Shown one piece after another: positions 6,353 through 7,952 of a stretch of DNA of 7,952 bases (positions are counted from its first letter, which is position 1; each line of letters begins with the position of its first letter). The stretch is from an uncultured Pseudobdellovibrionaceae bacterium (GTDB lineage: Bacteria > Bdellovibrionota > Bdellovibrionia > Bdellovibrionales > Bdellovibrionaceae). Position numbers and translations under genes: made by a program. The DNA lies in contig CALCCV010000276.1 in the NCBI GenBank assembly GCA_937900305.1, positions 1 to 7,952 on the forward strand, read 5' to 3'. The notes under the pieces are model-generated. The model was not told the DNA's origin and made no database searches. It saw only the letters and a list, made by a program, of their open reading frames with translations.

Positions 6353-7952
6353 CTATTCGCCAAGGCAGTTTGTTGCCTTCAGCTTCCGACCGATGATGCG
6401 GGTGACTTCGAGTGCTTCGGAGGGATTGGGGCGAATCGAAACTCCAGATCGTTCGCGAATGGCCGCAGCAAATCTGTGCAGAAGTTCGCGAGGAACATCG
6501 GGATTCAAGTTTGTCGATACGTAGGTGCCCGGGCTTGTTCCATTCCAGTCGACAGCAATTTCTTTCATTTTGGCGACAGCGGCCTGGAGCGCAGGCTGGG
6601 GAGTCGCGCCGCTCAAGCCACCGATTTTGATCCGCAAAGCTTGTGTTGGATTCCAAGAGCCATTGAAAAGGGAAACCTCCACTTCGATCTTTGCTGAAGT
6701 GGAGTGTTGCAATTGCGCAATTTTTTCCAAATGATTTTCGATGCTATCGAGAGCACCCAAAAGATCTGAGTCTTTGAACTTCGGCTCGGCGCTCGCGAGT
6801 TTAGCGAGTTCTTCGTTGGAAATTCCGGATGCATTTGATCCGTGAGATGCATTTACCGAAGGTGATTGGCACGTTGCTTTTTGGATCACTTGAAGGGCCG
6901 AAAGGGTTTCGCGGGGGGAGTTGCCCGTCACCAACAGGTTGATCTTCTGATCCATTTCATTTGCACCTTTAATGGTAGCTACGGCGGGCACTGTGAATTC
7001 GTAGCTGCTGAAGATTTTATCCAGCAACAGGGTGCGGCCTACTTGACGGGCACTGGCTGAGTTGGCAGACAGATCCTCAGTCTCGGAACCCATAACGTCA
7101 GACACCATTAAGTAGGCTTGCATTTCGGGAAGGATGGGTCGCACGTGACTGAGTTCGACTTCGACCAATCCGATTTTCTGAGAAATTTTGGCCAGCCAAG
7201 TTTTGGTTTCAATGAAGGGACTGAAGACATTTGCTAAATTCAAATCAGATTCGTGGCCATCCTTTACAACCGCTCTTTTCATTCCTTCGAAAGGAAATTG
7301 AGGTTCCCTAAAGAGATAAGCTTGATCCGCATTGTTAGCTGTCGGTACAAGTACGGACTTTGGTGATACAAGGTCTCCCACTTTAAGGCCAGAGTTGGCC
7401 GCGGCACCGGCGGTGCCGATGTAGACGATGGTTTTTGCGCCAGCGTCTTTTAGAGCGAGCGAAATCGGAACCATTTCGTCACCCCAAACGTTTTCAATCA
7501 ACCGCACTCTTTTGAGTTCGCCAGACGTTGTGTGCAAAAGCATGTCGGTCATATCGTGACTAGGATAGCTGATGGCGAGTGCGGGGAGCTTCGGTACAGA
7601 TTGCTTTTTGGACTGGTCTTCAATTTCTGAAAACTGATCCCACGATTTAATGTTGGAGAGTGGCTCTTGGGCCACTTGGTCAAAGAGCGCACGTGATTCG
7701 GGAGTCAGATTTTGATAGGCTTGAGATTTGGTGAGTTCGGGGTTTGTGAATTTCAAGGCCCGCGGAAAAAGTTTTTCGACGGTAGCCCGTTGACCGAGAA
7801 TCAGAAGATCTGCAGCGGGCAATCCTTTGAGATCTTCGGCGATCGCTTGAACGATGCGTGCCTGAGATTTTTTCAGTGAGCCATAGGCCATCACGCGAGA
7901 CCCACGATCAATCGCAGATTTATTTTGAAAAGTCAGAAGTTTCGCCTGAAGG
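6353..7952 (-). CDS. Protein with a nucleoside phosphorylase-like (PNP/UDP family) domain, 5' end off the window
   Basis: The frame is open from the right edge to the TAG at 6355-6353, giving 532 visible residues from base 7951. GTG 7894 and ATG 7891 are possible internal starts but have only a weak GGG upstream, and the preceding codons read like protein, so the gene is treated as 5'-partial. Residues about 125-335 resemble the PNP_UDP_1 fold: TIVYIGTAGAAANSGLKVGD matches the glycine-rich strand-turn and 'vGD' of nucleoside phosphorylases and nucleosidases, EVELSH (about 264-269) fits the nucleoside-binding Glu region, and LMVSDVMG (about 281-288) fits the 'SD' with the catalytic Asp. Family members are usually about 230-300 residues, so this protein has about 120 or more extra residues before the domain and about 190 after, including a low-complexity Ser/Asn/Gly link near 362-378. 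The flanks are unrecognised. Activity and substrate cannot be assigned. Confidence 0.72.
   Translation of the reverse strand, partial: LQAKLLTFQNKSAIDRGSRVMAYGSLKKSQARIVQAIAEDLKGLPAADLLILGQRATVEKLFPRALKFTNPELTKSQAYQNLTPESRALFDQVAQEPLSNIKSWDQFSEIEDQSKKQSVPKLPALAISYPSHDMTDMLLHTTSGELKRVRLIENVWGDEMVPISLALKDAGAKTIVYIGTAGAAANSGLKVGDLVSPKSVLVPTANNADQAYLFREPQFPFEGMKRAVVKDGHESDLNLANVFSPFIETKTWLAKISQKIGLVEVELSHVRPILPEMQAYLMVSDVMGSETEDLSANSASARQVGRTLLLDKIFSSYEFTVPAVATIKGANEMDQKINLLVTGNSPRETLSALQVIQKATCQSPSVNASHGSNASGISNEELAKLASAEPKFKDSDLLGALDSIENHLEKIAQLQHSTSAKIEVEVSLFNGSWNPTQALRIKIGGLSGATPQPALQAAVAKMKEIAVDWNGTSPGTYVSTNLNPDVPRELLHRFAAAIRERSGVSIRPNPSEALEVTRIIGRKLKATNCLGE

Noticed and set aside
6213..6656. 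147-codon minus-strand frame overlapping the end of the phosphorylase-like gene
   Set aside because: Most of it is a shadow of the longer gene, with an Arg/Ser/Cys-rich composition typical of out-of-frame translation; only its last 38 codons were kept as a weak observation.
1..7952. CRISPR arrays, tRNA/rRNA genes, transposases, integrases, prophage or toxin-antitoxin modules
   Set aside because: No repeat-spacer structure, cloverleaf-like sequence, insertion-sequence ends or matching protein motifs were seen on either strand.

Overview
The window is 7,952 bp of dense Gram-negative coding DNA, at what looks like about 46-48 % GC by eye. It is rich in exported proteins and lipoproteins: of five substantial genes, two encode probable lipoproteins, two encode Sec-exported proteins, one is a probable cytoplasmic repeat protein with a possible DNA-binding end, and the last has a nucleoside-phosphorylase-like core. 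A von Willebrand A lipoprotein, a lipoprotein trypsin-like protease and several unrecognised exported proteins together resemble Bdellovibrionota or a related delta-type lineage. That assignment is an inference from gene content; there is no rRNA, tRNA or marker gene to confirm it.

Layout. Bases 1-13 are the Illumina adapter end (reverse complement AGATCGGAAGAGC), so the left edge is a contig end with untrimmed adapter. Bases 14-953 (minus) hold a trypsin-family lipoprotein missing its C-terminus. A 203-bp divergent intergenic region (954-1156) carries a block of three tandem 10-bp repeats flanked by a 9-bp direct repeat. Then, on the plus strand, come an exported protein of unknown function (1157-2416, TTG start behind a strong Shine-Dalgarno site) and a coupled gene (2413-3864, TTG overlapping the TGA stop) with TPR-like repeats and a possible C-terminal winged helix. 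After a 174-bp gap with two small hairpins lies a VWA-domain lipoprotein (about 4039-5229), whose start is uncertain and whose candidate internal start sits in the loop of a 9-bp hairpin.

On the minus strand, convergent with the VWA gene and only 7 bp from it, is a secreted protein of unknown function (5237-6121). It has a good sigma-70-type promoter so close to its ATG that the mRNA may be leaderless, with a 13-bp palindrome just upstream of the -35 box. The 6122-6352 gap also contains a possible terminator for the last gene, which runs from 6353 off the right edge (minus) and carries the phosphorylase-like domain.

How they work together: only the 1157/2413 pair has direct evidence of co-expression (4-bp stop/start overlap). 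No complete, recognisable novel system is visible. The most unusual items are that coupled pair with its repeat-bearing upstream region, the possible leaderless promoter/operator, and the phosphorylase-like domain inside a much longer protein.
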